Assembly (NCBI RefSeq): GCF_022483985.1
Contig: NZ_JAKVME010000001.1
Span: 1,426,001-1,490,000 of the forward strand
DNA: 64,000 nucleotides
From: Acetobacter sp.
GTDB taxonomy: Bacteria; Pseudomonadota; Alphaproteobacteria; Acetobacterales; Acetobacteraceae
Reading direction: 5' to 3'
Below are positions 8,259 to 17,736 of this stretch, in pieces. The notes beneath the pieces are model-generated. The model did not search any database, was not told the DNA's origin, and saw only the letters and a program-made list of their open reading frames with translations. Each line of letters starts with the position of its first letter. Position 1 is the stretch's first letter. Position numbers and translations under genes: made by a program.

Positions 8259-10133
8259 GTGCCGTCTTCCGTCTCAGTCCACATCCCCTCACGGAAGAAA
8301 CACAGAAAGACTTTCTTCTCGCTCACAACAGGCCTTATCGCCTGTATGGGTGTTTGCACCAACGGCTGGGCGCAGACGCCCGCACTCCCATCAGGTGTTC
8401 CTGATCCATTGGCCTATACGGCGTCCGCGCAGCCACCCGCGTCCGACAGACCGGTGACGGGTCGCCACGGCATGGTGGTCACCGCGCAGCATCTTGCTTC
8501 CGAAGTCGGCGCTAAAATACTGGCGCAGGGTGGAAACGCCGCCGACGCCGCCGTCGCCGTAGGGTATGCTCTCGCCGTGGTCTATCCGGCGGCAGGCAAC
8601 ATCGGCGGTGGCGGTTTCATGGTGTTGAAACCCCGTCAGGGAGAGGCTGTTTTCATTGATTTCCGTGAAAAAGCGCCGCTTGCCTCGACAGCAACCATGT
8701 TTCAAGACACCAACGGACAAGTCGTTCCCGCACTCTCGACGGCTGGATGGAAGGCCGTCGCCATTCCGGGAACCGTGGCTGGCCTTGAATATGTGCGGGA
8801 ACATTGGGGGCATCTTTCCCGGACCAAGCTCATGGAGCCCGCCATTCATCTGGCGCGGGAAGGTTTTGTGCTGGAGGAAGGCGATGTCGCCCTGCTCCGT
8901 CCCTTTGAAAAGGAATTCGGCGCTGATCCTGTTGTCAGCAAGATTTTTCTACGACCGGATGGTCAGTCCTTCCAACCCGGCGACCGGCTTGTACAGACCG
9001 ACCTCTCCAGCACTCTTTCAGAAATCTCCCGCCATGGTGCGGATGTCTTCTACAAAGGCAGTATAGCCCGCCGGGTCGTTGATGCGGGCAAACGCAGCGG
9101 CGGCATTCTGCAAATGGCCGATTTCAGCCGTTACAGACCGCGTATCATGCCCCCGCTGACCTGCTCCTATCGCGGCTTTCACATCGACACCGCGCCTCCT
9201 CCCAGCGGTGGCGGCATTGCTCTTTGTGAAATGCTGACGATCCTATCCGGTTATGATCTCGGCGCGGAAGGGCTGCACAGCGCTACGGCCCTGCGTCAGC
9301 AGATCGAGGCCATGCGTCATGCCTATTCCGATCGGCGCGATCTGGGCGATCCGGCTTTTGTTTCAAATCCCGTCGATCATCTGCTGGACCCCGGATATGC
9401 CGTGCAGGTCCGGGAAGGCCTGCCGAAGTCCGGCGCCGTGAAGTCGGAAACCCTGACAGCGGGGTCTCCCGCGCCTTCGACCACAGCACCTTCTCCAGCG
9501 GCGGACATAGAGACACTGGACAGGGAAAAGCATGAAACCACGCATTTCTCGGTCATGGACTCTTCGGGGATGGCGGTTTCCACCACCTACACGCTCAACG
9601 GGTGGTTCGGAGCGCGGGTCATGGCGCCGGGCACCGGCTTTTTCCTGAACGATGAAATGGATGATTTCTCCGCCAAACCTGGCGCCCCCAACATGTTCGG
9701 CATCATCGGCAGTCAGGCGAACGCCATCCAGCCCGGCAAGACTCCCCTTTCCTCAATGGCCCCGACCATCGTTTCCAGAGACGGAAAGACGGTCATGGTC
9801 ATCGGCAGCCCCGGCGGTTCACGTATCCCTACCATCGTGCTGTCGGTCATCACCGGCGTCATCGACTATCACCTGAACATCCAGCAGGCCATTGATCTGC
9901 CGCGCTTTCACGAACAGTGGGAACCTTCGACCATTGAAGTTGAAAAAGACGCTGTTGATTCTGCCGTCGCCAAGACCCTGAGCGAACAGGGCTATGTTTT
10001 TCACGATCATGCGGCATGGGGCATCCCGGAAGGGATCGTTACGGGCATTCTCGCCCCCTCCCGCAACGAGCGGATGCTCCTGTCCGGCGGCGCCGACCAT
10101 CGCCATCCGGGCGGCTCTGCGGTGGGTGAGTAA
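8259..10133 (+). CDS. ggt: Gamma-glutamyltranspeptidase (periplasmic)
   Basis: Ntn hydrolase (624 aa) that cleaves gamma-glutamyl bonds of glutathione and transfers the glutamyl group. A signal peptide is likely at the N-terminus (basic KKHRK, hydrophobic stretch, cleavage near GWAQ). The proenzyme cuts itself before the catalytic Thr of TTHFSVMD (about residue 427), and the small subunit continues with TTYTLNGWFGARV, GTGFFLNDEMDDF and the oxyanion/glycine motif IGSPGGSRIPT. I favour the GTG at 8259, eight bases after AGGA; a GTG at 8253 is the alternative. It stands alone between map and argG. Confidence 0.94.
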   Translation: MPSSVSVHIPSRKKHRKTFFSLTTGLIACMGVCTNGWAQTPALPSGVPDPLAYTASAQPPASDRPVTGRHGMVVTAQHLASEVGAKILAQGGNAADAAVAVGYALAVVYPAAGNIGGGGFMVLKPRQGEAVFIDFREKAPLASTATMFQDTNGQVVPALSTAGWKAVAIPGTVAGLEYVREHWGHLSRTKLMEPAIHLAREGFVLEEGDVALLRPFEKEFGADPVVSKIFLRPDGQSFQPGDRLVQTDLSSTLSEISRHGADVFYKGSIARRVVDAGKRSGGILQMADFSRYRPRIMPPLTCSYRGFHIDTAPPPSGGGIALCEMLTILSGYDLGAEGLHSATALRQQIEAMRHAYSDRRDLGDPAFVSNPVDHLLDPGYAVQVREGLPKSGAVKSETLTAGSPAPSTTAPSPAADIETLDREKHETTHFSVMDSSGMAVSTTYTLNGWFGARVMAPGTGFFLNDEMDDFSAKPGAPNMFGIIGSQANAIQPGKTPLSSMAPTIVSRDGKTVMVIGSPGGSRIPTIVLSVITGVIDYHLNIQQAIDLPRFHEQWEPSTIEVEKDAVDSAVAKTLSEQGYVFHDHAAWGIPEGIVTGILAPSRNERMLLSGGADHRHPGGSAVGE

Positions 10134-10276
10134 AACATTTGATCCCAATAAGCTGCGCTGGCCTGCCTTGGGGCTAGTGCAACACCGAAGCGGGTGCTAC
10201 TGACGCCCCAAACGGAGCAGCGGATCAAGTCCGCCGTTCATCACCCGACCACCGCAGAAACCCGGAGAGAATGCGC

Positions 10277-11518
10277 ATGGCCCCGGCCGAAGGCACCCGA
10301 CAGATCAAGAAGGTCGTTCTGGCCTATTCAGGCGGCCTCGATACTTCAGTCATCCTGCGGTGGCTCCAGACCACTTATGGCTGTGAGGTCGTCACCTTCA
10401 CCGCCGATCTCGGTCAGGGCGAAGAACTGGAACCGGCCCGCAAGAAAGCCGAAATGTTCGGCGTGAAGGAAATCTTCGTAGAAGATCTGCGCGAGACCTT
10501 CGTAAAGGACTTCGTGTTCCCCATGTTCCGGGCCAACACGCTGTATGAAGGCCAGTATCTTCTCGGCACATCCATCGCCCGCCCGCTGATCGCCCAGCGC
10601 CAGATCGAGATTGCCGAACAGGTTGGCGCCGACGCCGTCGCGCATGGCGCAACCGGCAAGGGTAACGATCAGGTCCGTTTCGAGCTGGCCTATTATGCGC
10701 TGAAGCCCGACATCAACGTGATTGCCCCGTGGCGTGAGTGGGATCTGACGTCCCGCACCCGCCTGCTGGCGTTCGCGGAAGAGCATCAGATTCCTGTCAC
10801 CAAGGACAAGCGCGGCGAAGCCCCGTTCTCCGTGGACGCGAACCTTCTGCACTCTTCCTCCGAAGGCAAGCTGCTGGAAGATCCTGCTATCGGGCCGGAA
10901 GAAATTGTCTTCCAGCGCACGATTTCGCCGGAAGCCGCACCGGATGTCGCGACCGAGATCACCATTGATTTCGTCTCGGGCGATCCGGTGGCGATCAACG
11001 GCGTCGCCATGTCTCCGGCCACCCTGCTGACGAAGCTGAACGAACTGGGCAAGATCAACGGCATCGGTCGTCTCGATCTGGTCGAGAACCGCTTTGTCGG
11101 CATGAAGTCACGCGGCATTTACGAGACACCGGGCGGCACGATCCTGCTGACGGCTCACCGCAGCATCGAATCCATCACGCTCGACCGCGAGGCCATGCAC
11201 CTCAAGGACAGCCTGATGCCGAAATATGCCGAGATCATCTATAACGGTTTCTGGTTCTCGCCGGAACGCCGCATGTTGCAGGCCCTGATCGACACGTCCC
11301 AGCAGTCCGTCACGGGGCGCGTGCGCCTCAAGCTCTACAAGGGCAATGTGATCTGCGTGGGCCGTGAAAGCCCGAACAGCCTGTATGACACCCGCGTCGT
11401 CACCTTTGAGGACGATCAGGGCGCCTATAACCAGCAGGATGCTCAGGGCTTCATCAAGCTGAACGCCCTGCGCCTGCGTCTGGGCAGTCAGATCGGCCGA
11501 CGGGGTGGTTCGCTCTAG
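10277..11518 (+). CDS. argG: Argininosuccinate synthase
   Basis: Joins citrulline and aspartate in arginine synthesis, using ATP (413 aa). The PP-loop [15 protein letters not shown] sits near the N-terminus; conserved blocks [23 protein letters not shown] and [18 protein letters not shown] follow. The ATG at 10277 lies 8 bases after GGAGA, a better fit than the ATG at 10271. It is a single gene; a hairpin lies 74 bases downstream. Confidence 0.97.
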   Translation: MAPAEGTRQIKKVVLAYSGGLDTSVILRWLQTTYGCEVVTFTADLGQGEELEPARKKAEMFGVKEIFVEDLRETFVKDFVFPMFRANTLYEGQYLLGTSIARPLIAQRQIEIAEQVGADAVAHGATGKGNDQVRFELAYYALKPDINVIAPWREWDLTSRTRLLAFAEEHQIPVTKDKRGEAPFSVDANLLHSSSEGKLLEDPAIGPEEIVFQRTISPEAAPDVATEITIDFVSGDPVAINGVAMSPATLLTKLNELGKINGIGRLDLVENRFVGMKSRGIYETPGGTILLTAHRSIESITLDREAMHLKDSLMPKYAEIIYNGFWFSPERRMLQALIDTSQQSVTGRVRLKLYKGNVICVGRESPNSLYDTRVVTFEDDQGAYNQQDAQGFIKLNALRLRLGSQIGRRGGSL

Positions 11519-11591
11519 GGCAGAAGCAGATCGTGATCAGGTGGACTCACCTGATCACATGCAGATGTTCGACAGGCAGCGAATGAGAACA

Positions 11592-11619
11592 ATTCCGCTG
11601 CACCCGCGTTCAGTGGAAT
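11592..11619 (+). terminator. Hairpin after argG
   Basis: ATTCCGCTG (11592-11600) pairs with CAGTGGAAT (11611-11619) over 9 bp including one G-U, with a 10-base loop. It resembles the hairpin at 43689-43720 (shared TTCAGTGGAA core), so it may be a copy of a small dispersed palindrome. Confidence 0.5.
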
Positions 11620-11675
11620 GACTTTAAGGAACGGCCATCACCGTCCGGTGACACTTCGGAAAATGTTTTGAGGGA

Positions 11676-12179
11676 ATGACTGTGCGTTCTTCACTGACTT
11701 CAATCCGCCTCCCTACCCTGCTTCTGGGCGGACTGCTCTGCCTGCCCATCGCAGGATGCAGTCACGAAGAGCCGGAACTGACGCCTGAGCAGATCATGCA
11801 GAAGGAAATCGCCCAGCCGGGCGTCAAGGTTCTTCCCGATGGGCTGGCTTACAAGGTTCTGGCTTCGGGACCGAAGGATGGTCCTTCGCCCGCCAAGGGC
11901 GACAGCATGATGCTGATCTATGAAGGCCGCCTGCCGGACGGGTCCATCTTCGACAGTTCCGACCAGCACGGTCAGGGCGCTTACATGCGTATGCCTCTGG
12001 ACGGTCTGGTCGAAGGATGGATGGAAGCGCTCCCCATGATGCATGTGGGGGACACCTGGATGCTCTATGTCCCGGCCAAGCTGGGCTACGGCAAGCGCGA
12101 GATGGGCATCATCCCGTCAAACAGTCCGCTGATCTTCAAGATTCAGCTTCTGGGCGTCGAACACGGCGAACAGCAGTAA
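11676..12179 (+). CDS. FKBP-type peptidyl-prolyl isomerase, lipoprotein
   Basis: A 167-residue prolyl isomerase, probably tethered to a membrane by lipid and acting on proteins in the periplasm. The N-terminus has Arg residues, a hydrophobic stretch and the lipobox LPIAGC (Cys29). The FKBP domain starts around residue 47 (VLPDGLAYKVLASG) and has MLIYEGRLPDGSIFDSS, the L..VIxGWxEal-like block DGLVEGWMEALPMMHVGD and YGKREMGIIPSNSPLIFKIQLL. Start: ATG at 11676 overlaps the purine tract closely; a GTG at 11682, 7 bases after GAGGG, is equally plausible. A strong terminator follows. Confidence 0.9.
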   Translation: MTVRSSLTSIRLPTLLLGGLLCLPIAGCSHEEPELTPEQIMQKEIAQPGVKVLPDGLAYKVLASGPKDGPSPAKGDSMMLIYEGRLPDGSIFDSSDQHGQGAYMRMPLDGLVEGWMEALPMMHVGDTWMLYVPAKLGYGKREMGIIPSNSPLIFKIQLLGVEHGEQQ

Positions 12180-12184
12180 GCGGC

Positions 12185-12214
12185 AAGGCCGGGTCTCAGA
12201 CCCGGCCTTTTTCG
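12185..12214 (+). terminator. Intrinsic terminator, FKBP gene
   Basis: AAGGCCGGGTC (12185-12195) and GACCCGGCCTT (12199-12209) form a perfect 11-bp hairpin with a 3-base loop, followed by TTTTTC. It starts 5 bases after the FKBP stop and lies just before the stop of the convergent small gene. Confidence 0.9.
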
Positions 12215-12223
12215 TTCCGGCAC

Positions 12224-12499
12224 TCAGTTCTTTTTGCCTGCGGGCCTCTTTCCTGATTTCTTCTCAGGAAACATCGCCTTGCAGGCCGGGCTCAACCTGT
12301 CACGCTTCGCTTGCAGACATGCCGCAATCTTTTTCTCATTGGGAATCGAAAACGCGCAGAGCTTCAGAGCATCACCTTTGCAGGCAGCCGTCTGTTCCTC
12401 GCGTGTCGCAGCCAATACAACCGTCGGGGAGACGACTGAAAGCAGAAGCCCGCAGGCCGCCGCGAGGAAAAGATATCGACAGGATGTCACAGGTTTCAT
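12224..12499 (-). CDS. Small secreted cysteine-containing protein, unknown
   Basis: A 91-residue protein that I do not recognise. A clear signal peptide (MKPVTSCRYLFLAAACGLLL then SVVSPTVVLA, cleavage near LAATRE) precedes a short mature part with four cysteines in the order CKGDALKLC and CLQAKRDRLSPACKAMF, then a Lys-rich tail ending GKKN. The Cys-x7-Cys, Cys-x10-Cys pairing suggests a small disulfide-linked helical hairpin in the periplasm. It is transcribed against the FKBP gene. The signal peptide and cysteine pattern make it probably real. Confidence 0.72.
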   Translation of the reverse strand: MKPVTSCRYLFLAAACGLLLSVVSPTVVLAATREEQTAACKGDALKLCAFSIPNEKKIAACLQAKRDRLSPACKAMFPEKKSGKRPAGKKN

Positions 12500-12574
12500 T
12501 CAGAACTCCTTCCATGCTCCAGAGTGGCAAGACACGCCATCTGCGACCAATGATCCGGATATCAGGCAGGTCTC

Positions 12575-13066
12575 ATGCGTTTGCCCTCCCATAACATCTC
12601 TCGCATTTCCACGCGAAAAAAGCTCGTTTTACTTATGGCGGTTTTCATGCTGCCAGCAGGGTGTTCCCGTCACAAAAGCCCCCACTACCTGTACGGTTCC
12701 AACTGCGGCATCTGCCATCACGGCGGAGAAGGCATGGCAGGCGCCGTGCCACCGCTAAGCGGACGGATCGACCGCATCGCGGCGACACCGGAGGGACGGG
12801 CCTATCTGGCTGCCGTCCTCATGAACGGCGTCAGTGGCCCGATCAGGGCGGCAGGCATGCCTTACAGCGCCGAAATGCCTCTGTTCCGGTATCTCTCGGA
12901 TCAGGAAGCCGCCACCATTCTGTCATGGCTCTCCCAACAGGGTCAGACAAAACCTGCTCCGGAGATCAAGCCGGAAGACATCGCCGCAGCCCGCGCCCAT
13001 CGCATTTCGGCGGGAGACGTTGCAGAAATGCGCGCGAAACTCGACCTGCAACATCCTCTGCCTTAA
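12575..13066 (+). CDS. Monohaem c-type cytochrome, lipoprotein
   Basis: A 163-residue protein with one haem c site, CGICHH (about residues 46-51), and a probable Met ligand in the AGMPYSAEMPLF region. The N-terminus (RKKLVLLMAVFMLPAGCS) has a lipobox, so it is likely a lipid-anchored periplasmic electron carrier. The fold resembles cytochrome c subunits of membrane dehydrogenases and oxidases, which are abundant in acetic acid bacteria, but no partner gene is adjacent. It is followed 43 bases later by trpS. The partner enzyme is unknown. Confidence 0.82.
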   Translation: MRLPSHNISRISTRKKLVLLMAVFMLPAGCSRHKSPHYLYGSNCGICHHGGEGMAGAVPPLSGRIDRIAATPEGRAYLAAVLMNGVSGPIRAAGMPYSAEMPLFRYLSDQEAATILSWLSQQGQTKPAPEIKPEDIAAARAHRISAGDVAEMRAKLDLQHPLP

Positions 13067-13109
13067 GACAGGGGCAGACTGTCGCGACCCAGGGATCTGA
13101 GCAGCAAGA

Positions 13110-14105
13110 ATGACACGTGTATTTTCCGGCATCCAGCCAACCGGTATTCCTCACCTCGGCAACTATCTCGGCGCGATCCAGAATTGGGTCGCACTACAGG
13201 CAGATCATGAATGTATCTTCTGTCTGGTTGATCTTCATGCTCTGACGGTCTGGCAGAATCCTGCCGACCTGAGAGAGCAGACCCGCCAGCAGGCCGCAGT
13301 TCTGCTCGCCTCTGGAATCGATCCCGAGAAACATATCCTGTTCAATCAATCCGCTGTCAGCGCCCATACGCGACTGGGCTGGATCTTCAACTGTGTATCC
13401 CGTCTCGGCTGGCTCAACCGGATGACCCAGTTCAAGGACAAGGCCGGTAAGGACCGCGAGAACCATTCAGCAGGTTTATACGTCTATCCGAATCTGATGG
13501 CCGCCGACATTCTGGCCTACAAGGCGGTCAGGGTGCCGGTGGGCGATGACCAGCGCCAGCACATCGAACTGGCGAACGATATCGTCAAGAAATTCAATCA
13601 CGACTACGAAGTCGAGTTCTTTCAGGGAATCGAAGCCTTCGTCCCACCGCAGGCCGCCCGTGTGATGAGTCTACGCGACGGCTCGAAGAAGATGTCAAAA
13701 TCCGACCCATCCGCGCAGAGCCGCATCGACCTGACAGACGATGCCGATACGATCTCACTCAAGCTCCGTCGCGCCAAAACCGACCCGGAGCCCCTGCCCT
13801 CCTCGCCGGACGGACTGGCGGATCGGCCGGAAGCCCGCAACCTTGTCGGCCTGTACGCGGCGCTGGAAAATCTGACACCGGAACAGGTTCTCGCCCGACA
13901 TGGCGGTGAGGGGTTCGGCCCCTTCAAGAAAGCTCTGGCGGATGTCATGATCGCCCGTATCGAGCCGATTGCGAAAGAGGCCAGCCGTCTGCTCGAAGAC
14001 ACCGGACATCTCGATCATGTGCTGCGAACCGGAGCCGCCCGGGCGGCGGCCATCGCCAACCCGATCGTCGATGAGGTGGAGCGGATTGTCGGCCTGCTGA
14101 AATAG
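13110..14105 (+). CDS. trpS: Tryptophanyl-tRNA synthetase
   Basis: Class I aminoacyl-tRNA synthetase (331 aa) charging tRNA-Trp. It begins MTRVFSGIQPTGIPHLGNYL, carrying the HIGH-type motif (PHLGN), and has the KMSKS motif in GSKKMSKSDPSA. VGDDQRQHIELANDI is the tryptophan pocket region. The next gene, cinA-like, follows after 17 bases, suggesting co-transcription. Confidence 0.97.
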   Translation: MTRVFSGIQPTGIPHLGNYLGAIQNWVALQADHECIFCLVDLHALTVWQNPADLREQTRQQAAVLLASGIDPEKHILFNQSAVSAHTRLGWIFNCVSRLGWLNRMTQFKDKAGKDRENHSAGLYVYPNLMAADILAYKAVRVPVGDDQRQHIELANDIVKKFNHDYEVEFFQGIEAFVPPQAARVMSLRDGSKKMSKSDPSAQSRIDLTDDADTISLKLRRAKTDPEPLPSSPDGLADRPEARNLVGLYAALENLTPEQVLARHGGEGFGPFKKALADVMIARIEPIAKEASRLLEDTGHLDHVLRTGAARAAAIANPIVDEVERIVGLLK

Positions 14106-14122
14106 CCATCGGGAGAAACGTC

Positions 14123-14620
14123 ATGACAGTCATCCTGCCTGCTGAAGTTCTTGAAAAATCTTCAACGGTTCTTGAGCACCTGAAAGCGGCGGGTTTGATG
14201 GTCGTGACGGCGGAAAGCTGCACGGGCGGTCTGGTCGCGGGAGCCCTGACGGCGCATGCCGGATCTTCCGCCGCGGTCACGGGCGGGCTCGTGACCTACT
14301 CGAACGCCATGAAGCAGGCCGCTCTCGATGTTCCGGAGCACATGCTTGTCCGCTGGGGCGCGGTGAGCGAGCAGGTGGCGCAGGCGATGGCTGAAGGAGC
14401 GCTTGCCCACGCACCCGGCGCGGACATCGCCGTCTCTCTGACGGGTGTCGCCGGTCCTGACGGCGGAAGTGACGCAAAGCCGGTCGGGCTTGTCTGGTTC
14501 GGCCTGCAACGCACCGGCAGACCGGCCTTCACGCAGAAACGGATATTTCCCGGAGACAGAACGGAGGTCCGCGCTCAGGCGGTCCTGCACGCTCTTGATC
14601 TGATACAGAGCGCCATCTGA
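14123..14620 (+). CDS. CinA C-terminal domain protein (NMN amidohydrolase PncC type)
   Basis: A 165-residue protein formed only of the CinA C-terminal domain, which deamidates nicotinamide mononucleotide to NaMN in NAD recycling. The motif VVTAESCTGGLVAGALTAHA contains the catalytic Ser and Gly loop; VTGGLVTYSNAMKQ, YAD-like ADIAVSLTGVAGPDGG and KPVGLVWFGL follow. There is no N-terminal molybdopterin-like domain, so it is the stand-alone YgaD form. It is 17 bases after trpS. Confidence 0.92.
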   Translation: MTVILPAEVLEKSSTVLEHLKAAGLMVVTAESCTGGLVAGALTAHAGSSAAVTGGLVTYSNAMKQAALDVPEHMLVRWGAVSEQVAQAMAEGALAHAPGADIAVSLTGVAGPDGGSDAKPVGLVWFGLQRTGRPAFTQKRIFPGDRTEVRAQAVLHALDLIQSAI

Positions 14621-14693
14621 GTTTGCGGCCCTTCTGATTGCCGGTTCACAAGACGGGTCAGATACGACCGGCCTGCATACCGACAAACGAACG

Positions 14694-14719
14694 GGCTGCC
14701 CGATGGATTTCGGACAGCC
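14694..14719. terminator. Hairpin between convergent cinA-like gene and mscS
   Basis: GGCTG and CAGCC with inner CCCGA/TCGG pairing form a roughly 10-bp stem between the ends of the two convergent genes. It could serve both strands; there is no strong T-tract. Confidence 0.5.
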
Positions 14720-14746
14720 TCACTTTGCTGAAGCCCGGTCAGACTC

Positions 14747-15559
14747 TCACGAGCTGGCGCGTGCGCTGATGCCAAGATGATAACCTTCCCGGTTGAGTAT
14801 CTTGATCGCGGCTTCCGCGTATTTCGCGGTCAAAGCCGCGCTGTTGCCGGGAGCGCAGTGAAAGCCCAGTGAGACGGCGATGTTCGCCGGTTGCGGCAGA
14901 AAGGACACTGACGGAGCCGGTGTGCTCAGAACGAGTTCGTCTCCCTGCAACAGGCTGAGCAGAAGCGCACGGGCCTTGTCGAGATCGTCGCTGTAGTCAA
15001 TCAGCAGCCCCACCGTCGTCACAATGCTCTCGGCCTGTGAACTGTTGATCACGACATTGTTCGAAAGCGCGCCATTGGGCACGTAGATGAATTCATTGTT
15101 CACATCCCGCAGCACGGTCCGGAACATCTCTATCGAAACCACAGTCCCCGTGCTGCCGCCCGCGCTGATCGAATGTCCGACCTCGAAAGGCCGGAACAGC
15201 AGGATCAGGACGCCACCCGCAAAGTTGGCGAGACTGCCCTGAAGCGCCATGCCGACAGCCAGTCCCGCCGCGCCGAGAACGGCCACGAAGGAGGTCGTCG
15301 CGATCCCGACCATTGACGCCACGCTGATCAGCAGCAGCGCTTTCAGCAGAAGCCCCACGACGCTGAGAAGAAATCCACGCAAAGTCGGTTCTACATGACT
15401 GGCGGCCATCATGCGTCCCATGGCGCGCGCCACCATGTTGATGATGGTCCAGCCGACCAGCAGCACGGCAAGGGCAAGAACGCACTGCCCCACATAACCC
15501 AGGATGACAGGCATCCAGTTGTTGAGCTGCATCCAGAGCGACGTAACCTGCTTTTCCAT
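14747..15559 (-). CDS. mscS: Small-conductance mechanosensitive channel (MscS family)
   Basis: A 270-residue inner-membrane channel that opens on hypo-osmotic shock. Three membrane helices are visible: about 16-40 (GYVGQCVLALAVLLVGWTI), 60-80 (FLLSVVGLLLKALLLISVA) and the pore helix with GAAGLAVGMALQGSLANFAG. The beta domain follows with LLFRPFEVGHSI and the family block RTVLRDVNNEFIYVPNGALS. Length matches the minimal MscS form. It is alone on minus, ending at a shared hairpin with the cinA-like gene. Confidence 0.94.
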   Translation of the reverse strand: MEKQVTSLWMQLNNWMPVILGYVGQCVLALAVLLVGWTIINMVARAMGRMMAASHVEPTLRGFLLSVVGLLLKALLLISVASMVGIATTSFVAVLGAAGLAVGMALQGSLANFAGGVLILLFRPFEVGHSISAGGSTGTVVSIEMFRTVLRDVNNEFIYVPNGALSNNVVINSSQAESIVTTVGLLIDYSDDLDKARALLLSLLQGDELVLSTPAPSVSFLPQPANIAVSLGFHCAPGNSAALTAKYAEAAIKILNREGYHLGISARASS

Positions 15560-15830
15560 CAGTATCCTCGATCGTTTGATAGGTCTCTGCCTGTTTGCTT
15601 ACAGCCTAAATGTGAGCGGATCATGACAGCCCCCGCGCCTCCGGCACCGCAGGCATGTCTTCGGATCGTCTTCCATTCATGACCGCCGGCCATGACCGCC
15701 GGAGGATCATGAGAAACGCCTGTGTCTGAGGGCACGACACTCTCCGCCACACTGTCCGCTTCCCATTGTCATGACATCCTGAACCCTTTCCCCCTTGAGA
15801 TTGCCTCCGGAAGGACTATCTCTGTCAGCC

Positions 15831-16421
15831 ATGAGCACATATCAGTCTTCTCCCCACGATCCTGTCGGCTGGCATGGCACCACCATCATCTGCGTACGCC
15901 GGGATGGAGAGGTCGCCATGGCTGGAGACGGTCAGGTTTCCCTCGGCTCCACTGTGGTCAAGGGCAATGCCCGCAAGGTCCGGCGCATCGGCTCGAAACA
16001 TCAGGTTCTCGCTGGCTTCGCCGGCGCGACAGCCGATGCGTTCACGCTTCTGGAGCGGCTGGAAGCCAAGCTGGACCGTTTTCCCAACCAGTTGGAACGG
16101 GCCTGCGTGGAACTGGCGAAAGACTGGCGCACGGACCGCTATCTGCGTCGTCTGGAAGCCATGCTGATCGTCGCTGACCAGCACGGTTCCTACACGGTGA
16201 CAGGCAATGGCGACGTGCTTTCGCCCGAAGACGGCATCATCGCCATCGGGTCTGGCGGCAATTACGCCCTGTCCGCCGCGCGCGCCCTGCTGCCGATTGA
16301 AGGGCTGACGGCCAGCGAGATCGCCCGGCGGGCCATGAAGATCGCTGGAGATATCTGCGTCTACACCAATCATTCGGTGACGATTGAAATCCTGCGCTCA
16401 GACGATGAGAAGGCGGCGTAA
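15831..16421 (+). CDS. hslV: ATP-dependent protease subunit HslV
   Basis: Peptidase of the HslUV proteasome-like protease (196 aa). The propeptide ends before the nucleophile Thr of [39 protein letters not shown] and [17 protein letters not shown] are family blocks. I chose the ATG at 15831 because it gives a short propeptide (17 residues before the TT). The nearest Shine-Dalgarno-like GGAAGGA is 15 bases upstream, which is far. CTTGAGA (15794-15800) and CTATCT (15816-15821) with a 15-base spacer resemble a heat-shock sigma-32 promoter but would leave almost no leader. It overlaps nothing and is followed 1 base later by hslU. Confidence 0.95.
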   Translation: MSTYQSSPHDPVGWHGTTIICVRRDGEVAMAGDGQVSLGSTVVKGNARKVRRIGSKHQVLAGFAGATADAFTLLERLEAKLDRFPNQLERACVELAKDWRTDRYLRRLEAMLIVADQHGSYTVTGNGDVLSPEDGIIAIGSGGNYALSAARALLPIEGLTASEIARRAMKIAGDICVYTNHSVTIEILRSDDEKAA

Positions 16422-16422
16422 C

Positions 16423-17736
16423 ATGACCATCAATCATTTCTCTCCCGCCGAGACGGTCGCCGAACTCGACCGCTTCATCATCGGTCAGCAGGATGCAAAG
16501 CGGGCCGTCGCCATTGCGCTCCGCAACCGCTGGCGCCGCGCACAGCTTCCCGAAGGGCTGCGCGAGGAAGTCGTTCCCAAGAATATCCTGATGATCGGCC
16601 CGACAGGCTGCGGCAAGACCGAGATCGCCCGTCGTCTGGCCAAGCTGGCGCAGGCTCCCTTCATCAAGATCGAGGCGACCAAGTTCACCGAAGTCGGTTA
16701 TGTCGGTCGGGACGTGGAGAGCATCATCCGCGACCTCGTGGAAAACGCCATCGTCATGCTGCGTGAACAGCGCCGCAAGGACGTGCGGCCCCGCGCCGAG
16801 GAAGCCGCCGAAGAGCGTCTGGTGACCATTCTGGCCGGTGAAGCGTCCTCCGCCGATACCCGGTCGCACTTCCGCAAGCTCCTGCGTGGCGGCACGCTGG
16901 ACGACAAGGAAATCGAGATCGCCATCGCGCCCGATCCGGCAGCGCAGAGCGGCGGCGATGTGCCCGGCATGATGCCCGGCGGCCCGATGAATTTCGGCGA
17001 CATGATGAAGAACATCATGGGCCGTGCGCCACAGACCCGCCGCCTCACCGTCACCGCTGCCCGCGAACAGCTCGTGCGTGAGGAAGCCGACAAACTGCTG
17101 GACAATGATGCGCTCAACCGCGACGCGGTGCAGCATGTGCAGGATAACGGCATCGTCTTTCTCGATGAGATCGACAAGGTCTGCGCCCGCTCTTCCGAGG
17201 GTTTCCGGGGCGCGGACGTGTCTCGTGAAGGTGTGCAGCGTGACCTGCTGCCGCTGATCGAGGGCACGACCGTCTCGACGAAATATGGTTTCGTGAAAAC
17301 CGACCATATCCTCTTCATCGCGTCCGGCGCGTTCCATCTAGCGAAGCCGTCCGACCTGCTGCCGGAGCTTCAGGGCCGCCTGCCCATCCGTGTGGAACTT
17401 CAGCCACTGAACCGTGACGATCTGCGCCGCATCCTGACCGAGCCGGAACACTCCCTGTGCAAGCAGTATGTTTCTCTGATCGGCACGGAAGGTGTAACTC
17501 TCGCCTTCACGGATGGGGCAGTGGATGCTCTGGCCGAACTGGCTGCGGACGTGAATGAGCGTGTCGAGAATATCGGCGCACGACGCCTCGCCACGGTCAT
17601 GGAAAAACTGCTGGAAGAGGTGTCCTTCACGGCCTCCGAACATGAAGGCGAGACCATCACCATCGACGCGGATCTCGTCCGTGAGCGTGTGGCGCCTCTT
17701 GCCCAACAGGGTGATCTCAGCCGGTTTATTCTCTGA
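16423..17736 (+). CDS. hslU: ATP-dependent protease ATPase subunit HslU
   Basis: AAA+ unfoldase (437 aa) of HslUV. It has [20 protein letters not shown], Walker [23 protein letters not shown] (pore loop GYVG), the inserted I-domain (about 110-230), Walker [12 protein letters not shown] and the sensor region [14 protein letters not shown]. The ATG at 16423 follows the hslV TAA by 1 base, so the two are translationally coupled. The C-terminal residues that insert into HslV are present (LSRFIL). Confidence 0.97.
   Translation: MTINHFSPAETVAELDRFIIGQQDAKRAVAIALRNRWRRAQLPEGLREEVVPKNILMIGPTGCGKTEIARRLAKLAQAPFIKIEATKFTEVGYVGRDVESIIRDLVENAIVMLREQRRKDVRPRAEEAAEERLVTILAGEASSADTRSHFRKLLRGGTLDDKEIEIAIAPDPAAQSGGDVPGMMPGGPMNFGDMMKNIMGRAPQTRRLTVTAAREQLVREEADKLLDNDALNRDAVQHVQDNGIVFLDEIDKVCARSSEGFRGADVSREGVQRDLLPLIEGTTVSTKYGFVKTDHILFIASGAFHLAKPSDLLPELQGRLPIRVELQPLNRDDLRRILTEPEHSLCKQYVSLIGTEGVTLAFTDGAVDALAELAADVNERVENIGARRLATVMEKLLEEVSFTASEHEGETITIDADLVRERVAPLAQQGDLSRFIL

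Noticed and set aside
15794..15821. Sigma-32 promoter for hslV
   Set aside because: CTTGAGA-N15-CTATCT is suggestive, but the implied start of transcription would lie almost on the hslV ATG, so I did not list it as a feature.
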